Positions 26,956 through 35,245 of a DNA stretch of 64,000 nucleotides are shown here, piece by piece. The notes beneath the pieces were generated by a model. It did not search any database, had not been told where the DNA came from, and saw only the letters and a list, made by a program, of their open reading frames with translations. Made by a program: the position numbers and the translations under genes. Location: contig JADKHC010000028.1 in assembly GCA_016721945.1 (NCBI GenBank), positions 4,011-68,010 of the forward strand, in the 5' to 3' direction. Origin of the DNA: Verrucomicrobiota bacterium (lineage in GTDB: Bacteria > Verrucomicrobiota > Verrucomicrobiia > Opitutales > Opitutaceae). Each line of letters starts with the position of its first letter. Positions within the stretch are counted from its first letter, which is position 1.

Positions 26956-29259
26956 TTACTTGGCTTTGCTGCGCGGGACTTCGATCTCTTGGCCGTTTTC
27001 GAGCGTGACCTTGAGGCTCTTGTAGCCGCGGCGAATCACGAGAGTTGTCAGATCCGGGAGCTTTTTCTCGATTTCCTCAGCCATTTCCAGGGTTTCAGCT
27101 TCGGTCGGCTTCGAAGCTTTTACCACTGGTGCTGGAAGGAGTTCGCCTGAGATCACCACTTCGGCTTTGGGGTTTTTGGCGAAGTACTGGGCGGCTTTAC
27201 GTTCGATCTCAGAGAGACGCTTTGTGAGATCGGTCTGGGTGGCTTCGTCCACTGGGCGCACCCAGGTTACGGTGCCGATGCGTTTGGTGGAGATTGAAAG
27301 TTTCTCCTGATTTTTGGAGATACTGGATAGTTCCTGAGCGTAATCCTCGCCAGCCACGGACTTAATGTCGGTGAGGAGTTCTTTCTGCGCGAGTTGTTCG
27401 TAGCTGACGGACGATTCGTCGGGGTTAACTTGGAGGAACTCTTGGGCGACGGCGTCGATCTTGGCCAGGTTTTGTTCGATCGCGATCTGGCGTTCGGCCT
27501 GACGACGGCGCGCTTGCATGACGATGTTCGGGTCGCGGGTGTAGGACACCTCCTGCTCGCCGGGCGTTCTCACCGTGAGAGTGGGCGTATTTAGGTCGAG
27601 CGTGACCTGATCGTAGTCTTCGCCGACGAGCGTCTCGGGCTTTGGCATGTAACCATATTCGACGAGCGAACTGATCGAAACGTAGGAATTCCCGGCGAGC
27701 ATGTATTCGACCGATGCTTCGGCGATTTGCTTTAGGGTGGCTTCGATGGTTTTGCGTTGCTCAGGTGCGAGTTTGAAAACGTGCCTGATGCTACGGCCGC
27801 CTTTTAAATCGAAGATGATCAGATCCGTCTGGCGCGAGAAGTCGATTTCGCCCTCCACGTCGTCCAAAGCGGGCAGTTTTTCCTCAGGCATGGTCTCGCG
27901 CAGGGTGGAGAGGTTGACGGCAGCCTCATCGGGATGAGCAGCGAAATATTTTCCTGCCACGGTGCGCACTTGATCGAGATCGGGGGAGATTTTTTTGTGA
28001 ATGGCTTCGGCCGCACGTTCTTCGGCACCGACTTCGGCGTAAGCGATCGCACCTACGCGTATAATCTGACCCAGCAAATCTGGCGTGAGCAGTGAAAAGG
28101 CTGGCAGCGAGGCTTTGAGCGATTGAACGGAGCGTGCACGGATGAGCAGACCGTCAGGACGCGCCACCAGTACGCTGATCTCGGGCTGGGTTGGCAGTGG
28201 CATCGCATTGAGTAACTGGTTCGCGAACTGGCTCCGTTGGCGTGCTCGGCCCAAACCCGCCATACGCATGCCGGTTAACAGACTGCTACTGCTACTCACT
28301 AACCCGCGCAGTTCGGTGAGGGCATGAGGTGTTATGTAGATCGCAGCTTGTCCCTTTTGAGCGGTTTCGGCGAGAGCTTGTTTGAAGGTGGGATTTTGGG
28401 CGAGACCGGTTTTGCGAGTGAGACATTCCTCCACGAACGCCCGGGGCAAACCCGCTGTGATGGTTTCGCCTTCGATGATGATCACGGCATCGGAGTTATC
28501 TTCGTTTGTCGTGAAAATGACACGTTTACCACTTTCCTCGCGCGTCCATGCACTTACTTTGGCCAAAACATTCGCCAAGGCTACGCCGCCTTTTTCGGCT
28601 CGGGCGAAGATATCGACGGGCGGCTTGGAGCTTAGCTCAGCTTTAACTTTTTCCATTTCCTCTTTCGAGTGCAGCCGGGCGGTGATCACTAACCGTCCGC
28701 TGAAATCCAGCAATGAGCCGATGCCATTCGGATCTTTGCGCAAGAGGTCTAGCGCCATTGTTGCCGCCTCTTTGTTGCCGGTTATGCTGGTTGTGATTTC
28801 GGTGATCGCATTGATTACGGCGGGAGCATCTAGCCGCATCTCAAGAAAGAAATCAGCATCGGCCGATGCGTAACGCGCGCCGTCGAAGGGAGCCGGTTCG
28901 CCGGGGAAGACAGCAAACAAACCTTTGCGGCCGCCGGGCGTGTAAAGGAAGATCCGGTTGTCGTATCCACCTTTCAATGACGTGGAACTCATGCCGAGAG
29001 CGCGGATCTGGGACAGTCCTGAGGCTTCGGCAAGAGCGACGATATCCTTGCCTCCCATCGGGGTGTCTTTGAGCGCGAGCTGCACGTCTTGGGCGACCTT
29101 TTTCCAGCCGCCTTCGAAGTCCATGTAGTTTAGGAAGAGACCATTGGTATCGAGTTCGCGTTTCACCGCTTGAGACGGGTTGGCGTCGGCGGCAAAGAGT
29201 GCGGAGGCGGTCAACACCGCCAGAGCGGTGATTTTTAGCGGTAAGCTAGGATATTTCAT
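26956..29259 (-). CDS. Secreted protein with internal repeats, coupled to oleD
   Basis: 767 residues from the ATG at 29259, giving a signal peptide (MKYPSLPLKITALAVLTASA). The first about 400 residues are a substrate-free looking alpha/beta region similar in style to DUF3352 proteins. The C-terminal half has three copies of a motif: VAGKYFAAHPDEAAVNLSTL (near 435), VAQEFLQVNPDESSVSYEQL (near 605) and AAQYFAKNPKAEVV (near 690). This motif resembles repeats in verrucomicrobial prepilin-like proteins. Its start codon overlaps the oleD stop (ATGA), so translation is coupled. Function unknown. Confidence 0.75.
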   Translation of the reverse strand: MKYPSLPLKITALAVLTASALFAADANPSQAVKRELDTNGLFLNYMDFEGGWKKVAQDVQLALKDTPMGGKDIVALAEASGLSQIRALGMSSTSLKGGYDNRIFLYTPGGRKGLFAVFPGEPAPFDGARYASADADFFLEMRLDAPAVINAITEITTSITGNKEAATMALDLLRKDPNGIGSLLDFSGRLVITARLHSKEEMEKVKAELSSKPPVDIFARAEKGGVALANVLAKVSAWTREESGKRVIFTTNEDNSDAVIIIEGETITAGLPRAFVEECLTRKTGLAQNPTFKQALAETAQKGQAAIYITPHALTELRGLVSSSSSLLTGMRMAGLGRARQRSQFANQLLNAMPLPTQPEISVLVARPDGLLIRARSVQSLKASLPAFSLLTPDLLGQIIRVGAIAYAEVGAEERAAEAIHKKISPDLDQVRTVAGKYFAAHPDEAAVNLSTLRETMPEEKLPALDDVEGEIDFSRQTDLIIFDLKGGRSIRHVFKLAPEQRKTIEATLKQIAEASVEYMLAGNSYVSISSLVEYGYMPKPETLVGEDYDQVTLDLNTPTLTVRTPGEQEVSYTRDPNIVMQARRRQAERQIAIEQNLAKIDAVAQEFLQVNPDESSVSYEQLAQKELLTDIKSVAGEDYAQELSSISKNQEKLSISTKRIGTVTWVRPVDEATQTDLTKRLSEIERKAAQYFAKNPKAEVVISGELLPAPVVKASKPTEAETLEMAEEIEKKLPDLTTLVIRRGYKSLKVTLENGQEIEVPRSKAK

Positions 29260-30302
29260 GCAGTTTGGTTGGTGAGAGGAAAAGGTTTGGCTGAGCCGTT
29301 TGCGGGCGTAAGGCCGGATTGTTTTTTCAGATGAGCGATCAAAGCCATGGTGCCTTCGGCCATGCTGACACGCGGACTGTAACCAAGTTCGCGTTTGGCG
29401 GCAGAAAGATCGAACCAATGGTCTTTTGCCAATTCAGCGGCGACGAAACGCGTCATGGGCGGTTCGCCACGCAGCGGCAGCACGCGCCAGAGTCCTTCGC
29501 AGATCGCGCCAATGGCGGCGGCGGTGTGAAGCGGTATATTTTTTTTGATCAATGGTTCGCCTAATGCAGATAGCAATTGGTTTATCCAATGCCAGAGCAG
29601 GACAGGCTCGTCGTTGGTGATGAAATATGCGCGACCGGCCGCAGAGGCGTCGAGGGCGATTTCGGCGAGCAGCTGGGCATCGACGACGTTTTCAACATGG
29701 ACCATGTCGACGCGATTTTTCCCTTTGCCGACGATGCGGAGTTTGCCCGCACGAGCTCGTTCGAGAATGCGTGGCACGAGATGAGGATCGCCCACGCCCC
29801 AGATCAAATGCGGGCGAAGTGCGACGGTGCGCAGTGCCTCTGAGTTGGCAGCGAGGACCTCGCGCTCGGCGATCGCCTTGGTTAACGGATATGGGCTCGG
29901 GCAGCGGGTCGTGAGCGGGAGCGACTCGTCCGCGTCGGCAAGGTCAGAGCCGTTGTAGACCACGCTGGGCGTACTGGTGTGAATGAAATTTCTCACGCCG
30001 TGCAGGCGACAGCCTTCGAGCAATGCGCGTGTACCTAATACATTGGTTCGGTAAAAATCTTCGTAGCGGCCCCACACGCCGACTTTCGCCGCGACGTGGA
30101 AAACGGTTTCTATACCGGCGCAGGCGTCTGCAACAGCAGTAGTGTCATCGAGCGAAGCGGTGACGAAGCGCACGTCGCGTTGTTCAAGCTCTGCGTCGGG
30201 ATGGCGCGCGAGCACGACGACGGACCGACCTTTTGCGAGCAACCGCTCGACGAGACGTCGTCCCAGAAACCCTGTGCCGCCAGTAACCAATACATCGCTC
30301 AT
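29256..30302 (-). CDS. oleD: OleD-like NAD(P)-dependent 3-oxo-2-alkyl acid reductase
   Basis: 348 residues from the ATG at 30302; the frame is open to 30599 inside oleC, but the Rossmann motif VTGGTGFLG sits at residues 6-14 of the short form. The SDR catalytic pair is Tyr138 and Lys142 (YPLTK). In the olefin pathway OleD reduces the 2-alkyl-3-keto acid made by OleA. The start overlaps the oleC stop by 4 bp. oleA and oleB are not in the window, so the assignment rests on the oleC partnership. Confidence 0.82.
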   Translation of the reverse strand: MSDVLVTGGTGFLGRRLVERLLAKGRSVVVLARHPDAELEQRDVRFVTASLDDTTAVADACAGIETVFHVAAKVGVWGRYEDFYRTNVLGTRALLEGCRLHGVRNFIHTSTPSVVYNGSDLADADESLPLTTRCPSPYPLTKAIAEREVLAANSEALRTVALRPHLIWGVGDPHLVPRILERARAGKLRIVGKGKNRVDMVHVENVVDAQLLAEIALDASAAGRAYFITNDEPVLLWHWINQLLSALGEPLIKKNIPLHTAAAIGAICEGLWRVLPLRGEPPMTRFVAAELAKDHWFDLSAAKRELGYSPRVSMAEGTMALIAHLKKQSGLTPANGSAKPFPLTNQTA

Positions 30303-32125
30303 GGAAGGACGTGAGCTTTGGCAGTGATTGCCCACTTGGCGAGCGTGAGACGGTGGATTTTTGCGTTGTGCCGCACGTCCACTGGGAAGCTCGGGTGAAA
30401 ATAGAAACGAGTGATGTCCTGTGTGTTCGGATGCAGCTTTGCGCGTTCCCGCAGGGCGGCGGCGAGTGCTTGCGCGTCGTCGTCGGCGAGATTTTCGGCA
30501 GGTTGAACAACGAGAGCGGGCACCTGAGCGCCACGCGTCCCCAGGCCGATCAAGGCACAACGCGCCACGCCTGGCAGCGAACGAAAGACTTGTTCGCAAG
30601 GTTCGGTGTAGAGCACGCTGTTGGGGGTTACGACTCGTTCGGCTTTGCGGCCGCTAAACCAGAGTCGTCCATCGGCAGCGAGATAGCCGCAATCGCCCAT
30701 GCGGTGCCAGACCGGCGCGCAAAGCGTGCCGGAAGGATCAAGTGGCAAGTGGCAAGTGCCAAGCAGGACCGTGGTGTTTTCTTGGCTCTTGATACTTGGT
30801 CCTTGGATCTTTGACGCCGCAGTAGCGGCGCCGAGTGCATCGTAGGATTTTGTGACCACCGGCCCATGCACGATGATCTCGCCAATTTCGCCCGAGGGAA
30901 GTTCGCGTGCTTCGGCTAACGTGGCGATTGGTTCGTCATCGATGGCGATGATTTTGATATCGATTCCGCGGACCGGTTTTCCCACGCACGCGCCCAACCC
31001 CAGCTGACCGGCCGATCGTTTGTCATCTATTAAATGACAAACGTTGCTAACACATTCTCCTCCGAAAAAACGGAGTTTGTCATTTAATAGATGACAAACT
31101 TCAGCACTGGATTTCCCGAAATTGGCCAAGATTTCGTCGGCTGAGACAGTGCTGATCGGCAGGGCTTCGGTCGCGCCGTAGGGGCTGTGGAGTTTGCCGT
31201 TGGGCAGGAAGCGGCGGGATTTTTCCCAGAGTGTGGCAGGTACGGGTGCACCGGCGCAGAGCACGCGGCGCATGCTGGGGAGCGTTATGGCTTTCGCGAG
31301 ACAATGATCGGCGATTTTTCCCCAGAGCGTCGGCGAACCAAAGGAGTTGGTCACTTGTTCCTGCTGGATGGCTTGGACGATTTTTGCCGGGTCAACTTTG
31401 GCGGGTTTGCTTGGATCGATCTCAGGCACGACGGTGGTCATGCCGAGCGCGGGATTGAAAAGCGCAAAGACCGGCAACATCGGCAGGTCGATTTCGCCTG
31501 GTTCGATAGCGTAGATTTCGCGGATCAGGCGAACTTGCGCGGCGAACATGCCGTGTTCGTAGCAAACACCTTTGGGCGCGCCGGTGGAGCCGGAGGTGAA
31601 GAGGATGGCGGCGAGATCGGTGGCGGTGCGTGTAACGGGCGAAGACTGCGGGGTGAGGGCACCCCGCCTACACTCAATCCGTGCGAGCGGATTGCTGCTC
31701 GCGCTCACGCGGATCTTGACGCTGCGAAAAGAGGGGCGTGCGACGCGGCTGATGAGCTGGGCGAAGGGGATGCCGAGCAGCACGCGCGGCTGCGAGCGGA
31801 CGACACAGGCGAGAAAACTTTTCAGGCCCATGCCGGGGTCGATCACGATGGGAACGGCGCCGATTTTGAAGAGCGCGAAGGCGGCGGCGATCAGCGGCAG
31901 ACCTTGCCGAACCATCACCAAGGTTCTGTCACCGGGCACCACGCCACGTGAACGTAGATGCGCGGCCCAGGCTTCGACTTCGGTGTCGAGTTCGGCAAAC
32001 GAGAGGGTGAGGTAATCGATGTCGCCATGGCCGGTGCGGCCGCGCGGGATTTTTAGCGCGGGGTGGTTCGGCTGACGCGCCGCCATCAAGGGCAGATGTT
32101 GCGCGATGTTGGCGGAGTCGGACAT
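30299..32125 (-). CDS. oleC: OleC-like beta-lactone synthetase with in-frame repeat insertions
   Basis: 608 residues, an AMP-forming enzyme (ANL superfamily) that in olefin synthesis activates the 2-alkyl-3-hydroxy acid and closes a beta-lactone. Seen: AAILFTSGSTGAPKG (A3 motif), SPYGATEALPIS and MGDCGYLAADGRLWFSGRK. The protein is longer than the usual about 550 residues because three DNA repeats are translated in frame: near residues 150-161, 342-369 and 437-464. Neighbouring motifs on both sides stay in frame. Whether the insertions are tolerated in a working enzyme is unknown. Confidence 0.85.
   Translation of the reverse strand: MSDSANIAQHLPLMAARQPNHPALKIPRGRTGHGDIDYLTLSFAELDTEVEAWAAHLRSRGVVPGDRTLVMVRQGLPLIAAAFALFKIGAVPIVIDPGMGLKSFLACVVRSQPRVLLGIPFAQLISRVARPSFRSVKIRVSASSNPLARIECRRGALTPQSSPVTRTATDLAAILFTSGSTGAPKGVCYEHGMFAAQVRLIREIYAIEPGEIDLPMLPVFALFNPALGMTTVVPEIDPSKPAKVDPAKIVQAIQQEQVTNSFGSPTLWGKIADHCLAKAITLPSMRRVLCAGAPVPATLWEKSRRFLPNGKLHSPYGATEALPISTVSADEILANFGKSSAEVCHLLNDKLRFFGGECVSNVCHLIDDKRSAGQLGLGACVGKPVRGIDIKIIAIDDEPIATLAEARELPSGEIGEIIVHGPVVTKSYDALGAATAASKIQGPSIKSQENTTVLLGTCHLPLDPSGTLCAPVWHRMGDCGYLAADGRLWFSGRKAERVVTPNSVLYTEPCEQVFRSLPGVARCALIGLGTRGAQVPALVVQPAENLADDDAQALAAALRERAKLHPNTQDITRFYFHPSFPVDVRHNAKIHRLTLAKWAITAKAHVLP
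30732..30812. repeat. AAGTGGC tandem and inverted repeat inside oleC
   Basis: Three tandem heptamer-like units (CAAGTGGCAAGTGGCAAGTG) begin the element. The ends AAGGATCAAG and CTTGATACTTGGTCCTTGG are inverted relatives. It is translated as part of OleC residues about 437-464, between conserved ANL motifs. Confidence 0.7.
31018..31099. repeat. Paired TTTGTCAT palindrome element inside oleC
   Basis: Left arm 31018-31042 and right arm 31075-31099 are the same 25 bp palindromic arms as at 14394-14496, in inverted orientation to each other. A 32 bp centre includes TCCGAAAAAACGGA. It adds about 27 residues to OleC without a stop. Confidence 0.85.
31644..31677. repeat. GCGGGGTG hairpin repeat inside oleC
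   Basis: GCGGGGTG-AGGG-CACCCCGC followed by CTACACTCAA, the inverse of the unit at 24004-24035. It is translated as RIECRRGALTPQSS near OleC residue 155, just before the conserved A3 motif. Confidence 0.75.
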
Positions 32126-32152
32126 GCTTTAGGCCAGAGATGTGTGGCTAAA

Positions 32153-32228
32153 GGTGGAGCCCGTTGTCCCTAACGGGCTGGTTCGGGTGCGATCTCGATC
32201 AAGCCCGATGAGGACATCGGGCTCCACC
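32153..32228 (+). repeat. MITE core, copy D
   Basis: Contains the two hairpins GCCCGTTGTC / AACGGGC and GCCCGATGAG / CATCGGGC, and the outer GGTGGAGC / GCTCCACC pair, but not the terminal inverted repeats of the other copies. It lies between oleC and the RNase D gene and may be a truncated element. Confidence 0.7.
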
Positions 32229-32273
32229 TGCAGGTTGATCGCTTCCATGGGCGGATAGAACTTCAAAGGCTTT

Positions 32274-33437
32274 TCAAGCCGGCGGAACTTCAGGGCTGGC
32301 GCTGGGGTTGAGCGAGGGTTCGTGGCGGAGGAGATCGGCCTGCCAGGGCAGGAGGAACTCGTCGAGTTTGCCGGGTGCGCGGGCGATCAGGGCGAGTTGG
32401 GCGCGATTAGCGATAAGCGTTGGATCGAGTTGGATGTGCGCGGCTACGCGGTCGCGGTCGGCTTTGAGGCGGTCTTGCAGTGCGAGTTCGCTGGCGGAGA
32501 GCGGCTGGAGGTCGGGGTTGCGGCCTCGACGGCGCGGGAGTGTGTGTGGGTCGCGGGCGAAACCGGCTTCGAGGGCGGCGGCGAGACTGGACGCGAGGCG
32601 TTCGTGGCGGCGACCGAGGTTGGTGGTTTCCATGATCGCCTGCCCGGTGCTGCCGTGGTCGGCGGCTTCGGCGATTTTCATTAACAAGTCGTTACCGGTA
32701 ACTTTGAAGGGCGGGACGTCGAGTTTGCGCGCCCATTCTTCGCGCCAGTGCCAGATGGCGTGGAGCACGGCGAGTCCGTGGGAGTGCAGACGCTCGGAGC
32801 GGCCGATGCGCCAGGCGTTTTCGTCGTTGCCGGGAAAACCTGCGGCGGCGTTGTCGATCTGGCGCTGGCACTGCTGGTCGAGCCATTCGAGGCGATCGAG
32901 TTTCGCGAGTTCGTGCGTGAGGATGTCGCGCAACTTCGGGAGGTGGAAAACGTCGAGTGCGGCGTAATCGAGGAGCTTTTTCGTGAACGGGCGCTTCGAC
33001 CAGTTCGCAGTTTGCGAACCCTTATCGAGCGTGACGCCAAAGTGTTCTTCGAGCAGAGCGGCGAGCCCGACGCGCTGGCGGTTGAGCAACTGGGCCGCGA
33101 GCATGGTGTCGAACATGCTCTTAGCTCTAAAACCGCGCAGGTCGTGCAGCAGGCGCAGGTCAAAATCGCTGCCGTGCATCAACAGGTGTTTTTTGGCGAG
33201 ACGTTCCCAGAGAGGTTCGAGGTCGAGCCCGGGAGCGAGCACGTCGACGAGGTAAATCTCACCAGCGACGAGAAACTGGAGCAGGCAAACGCGCGTGCGG
33301 TAGTGATAGAGATTATCGGCTTCGGTATCGACCGACGCCTCCTCGGACCGATCGAGCGCTGCGAGCAGCGGTGCGAGTTGCGCGGAGGTTTCGACGAGTT
33401 GGTAGACGGGCGTGGCGTTCACGGGTTCGTCCAGCAA
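32274..33437 (-). CDS. rnd: Ribonuclease D
   Basis: 387 residues. A DEDD exonuclease domain shows VDTEADNLYHYRT, MHGSDFDLRLLHDL and YAALDVFHLPKL, the three acidic motifs that bind two metals. An HRDC region (about 210-290) follows. It trims 3' ends of structured RNAs such as tRNA precursors. It is the first of two same-strand genes with the deacetylase; only 4 bp separate them. The C-terminus is Pro-rich. Confidence 0.9.
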   Translation of the reverse strand: MLDEPVNATPVYQLVETSAQLAPLLAALDRSEEASVDTEADNLYHYRTRVCLLQFLVAGEIYLVDVLAPGLDLEPLWERLAKKHLLMHGSDFDLRLLHDLRGFRAKSMFDTMLAAQLLNRQRVGLAALLEEHFGVTLDKGSQTANWSKRPFTKKLLDYAALDVFHLPKLRDILTHELAKLDRLEWLDQQCQRQIDNAAAGFPGNDENAWRIGRSERLHSHGLAVLHAIWHWREEWARKLDVPPFKVTGNDLLMKIAEAADHGSTGQAIMETTNLGRRHERLASSLAAALEAGFARDPHTLPRRRGRNPDLQPLSASELALQDRLKADRDRVAAHIQLDPTLIANRAQLALIARAPGKLDEFLLPWQADLLRHEPSLNPSASPEVPPA

Positions 33438-33441
33438 AGCA

Positions 33442-34308
33442 CTACAACGCCCAAGCGGTCAAAAACGAATCGATGAGTTCTGGCAGATCGGCGCTATAAC
33501 CGCCTTCGAGGACGGAAACCGTGGGTATCGATGTGGCGGCGAGCCAGCGGCCGAGTTCGGCAAAGTCGGCGACTTCGAGCGACATTTCGGTGATCGGGTC
33601 GTTCACGTAGGCGTCGAAACCGGCGGAAACGAGGATGAGTTCGGGTTTGAAGGCGAGCAGCTCGTTCCAGGAGCGGCGGAGTGCAGCCATGTGTTCCTCG
33701 CGCGGCGCGTGGGGTGTGATGCAGTAGTTGCGGCAGTTGCCCGAGGACATTTTGCCGGTGTGCGGATAGGCAGGATCCTGGTGGATCGAAACAAAAAGAT
33801 AATCCTCGCGGTCGTGCAGGATGTCTTCGGTGCCGTTGCCGTGATGCGCATCGAAATCCCACACGGCGATCCGGCCGATGCCACGTTGCCGGGCGACAAA
33901 CGCGGTGATGGCGACTTGGTTGAGGTAACAAAAACCCATGGCCTGCGAAGGCAGTGCGTGATGACCGGGTGGGCGCATCAGGGCGAAAGTTTTTTGTTTT
34001 TCGTCGAGCGTCGCTTCCATCGCGGCGATCGCGGCGCCGACGGAGCGGCGGGCATGTTGATAAATGCCTTCAAAATACGGCGTGTCCTCGTCGAAATCGT
34101 GCGCGAATTGCAGGCGCTCGAGATGTTGCGGCGAATGCACCAGGCGCAAAACCGCTTCGTCAGCGAGCGGTGGCAAGCGCCATTGCCAATCGAGATGCGC
34201 GGCACGCAGGCGTGCTACGGTGGTGGATACACGCGCTGGCTGTTCTGGACGGTCCGGTCGGGTCGAGGAACCGTAGTCGGCGCATTGGGGATCGTGAAAA
34301 ATGATCAT
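33442..34308 (-). CDS. Histone deacetylase-family hydrolase
   Basis: 288 residues from the ATG at 34308; the frame is open to 34440. Active site: His116 and His117 (PPGHHA), metal ligands Asp151/Asp153 and His155 (WDFDAHHGNGT), Asp in VSAGFDAYVNDP, and the loop Tyr in LEGGYS. Bacterial members deacetylate polyamines, acetoin-related substrates or other acetyl-lysine-like groups; the substrate here cannot be assigned. It is divergent from queC and has the rnd gene 4 bp downstream. Confidence 0.9.
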   Translation of the reverse strand: MIIFHDPQCADYGSSTRPDRPEQPARVSTTVARLRAAHLDWQWRLPPLADEAVLRLVHSPQHLERLQFAHDFDEDTPYFEGIYQHARRSVGAAIAAMEATLDEKQKTFALMRPPGHHALPSQAMGFCYLNQVAITAFVARQRGIGRIAVWDFDAHHGNGTEDILHDREDYLFVSIHQDPAYPHTGKMSSGNCRNYCITPHAPREEHMAALRRSWNELLAFKPELILVSAGFDAYVNDPITEMSLEVADFAELGRWLAATSIPTVSVLEGGYSADLPELIDSFLTAWAL

Positions 34309-34402
34309 GAACTCAGCCGTGCTGGCGAAAAAGGAAAAAGCCGGCGGGGACGGCCGGCGGAGAGAAGCTTTGTTTTCTGCGATTGTTGTGCTTTTCTGCC
34401 CA

Positions 34403-35098
34403 ATGACAATGAAAGTTGTAGTGCTCTGCTCCGGTGGCATGGATTCGGTGACGGCCTTTTATCGGGCGCGTCGCGAACATGACGTGGTCGCGTCGTTGAG
34501 TTTCGACTACGGTTCGAAACACAACCCAAGAGAGCTGCCTTTCGCGGCGGAACACGCGGCCAAACTGGGCGTGCGGCACGAAGTCGTTGTGCTGGATTTC
34601 ATGAACCGGCTCTTCGCGTCCGATCTGCTGGCATCGGGTGGAAAAATCCCCGACGGCCACTACGAAGCCGCGAACATGAAGCAAACGGTGGTGCCTTTTC
34701 GCAATGCGATCATGCTGTCGGTGGCAACTGGTTTTGCCGAGAGTGTCGGCGCCGAAGGACTCGTCATCGCCGCGCATGGCGGTGACCACGCGATCTATCC
34801 GGATTGCCGCGAGGAATTCATGCAGGCGATGGGCGACGCGATGCGGCTCGGCACCTACGAAGGCATCAAGCTCTTGCGGCCGTTTATTGCGATGAACAAA
34901 GGCCAGATCGCAGCCGAGGGCGTGCGTCTCGGCGTGGATTACGCGCGCACCTGGTCGTGTTATAAAGGCGGGGCGATTCATTGCGGCACGTGCGGCACCT
35001 GCGTGGAACGACGCGAGGCTTTTATCGAAGCCGGTGTGACCGATCCTACGGAATACGCTTCGCACGCTCCCCTGCCCTCGAAGCCGACACAAGGTTAA
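34403..35098 (+). CDS. queC: 7-cyano-7-deazaguanine synthase
   Basis: 231 residues from the ATG at 34403 (a second ATG at 34409 is equally possible); the frame is open to 34301. It converts 7-carboxy-7-deazaguanine to preQ0 with ATP and ammonia. The PP-loop is VVLCSGGMDSVTA. The zinc cluster is CYKGGAIHCGTCGTC near the C-terminus. queE follows after a palindromic repeat. queD and queF are not in the window. No preQ1 riboswitch was seen upstream. Confidence 0.94.
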   Translation: MTMKVVVLCSGGMDSVTAFYRARREHDVVASLSFDYGSKHNPRELPFAAEHAAKLGVRHEVVVLDFMNRLFASDLLASGGKIPDGHYEAANMKQTVVPFRNAIMLSVATGFAESVGAEGLVIAAHGGDHAIYPDCREEFMQAMGDAMRLGTYEGIKLLRPFIAMNKGQIAAEGVRLGVDYARTWSCYKGGAIHCGTCGTCVERREAFIEAGVTDPTEYASHAPLPSKPTQG

Positions 35099-35120
35099 CG
35101 CCATGATTGTCGAAATTCCC

Positions 35121-35215
35121 TTTGTCATTCTGAGCATAGCGAAGAATCCAGTTAAGCTACATCGATACATGCGGCGGCATCTAACTGGATTCTTCACTTC
35201 GTTCAGAATGACAGA
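35121..35215. repeat. GTCATTCTGAG-type palindromic repeat between queC and queE
   Basis: TTTGTCATTCTGAG and GCGAAGAATCCAGTTA on the left pair with TAACTGGATTCTTC and GTTCAGAATGACA on the right across a centre of about 25 bp. Repeats of this kind are widespread in environmental bacteria. It fills the gap within a presumed operon. Confidence 0.8.
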
Positions 35216-35245
35216 CCATTTTCACCTTCTTGGAACGTACCTCTG

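Noticed and set aside
34309..34402. preQ1 riboswitch before queC
   Set aside because: The leader has a GC-rich hairpin, but not the A-rich tail and loop pattern of preQ1 aptamers.
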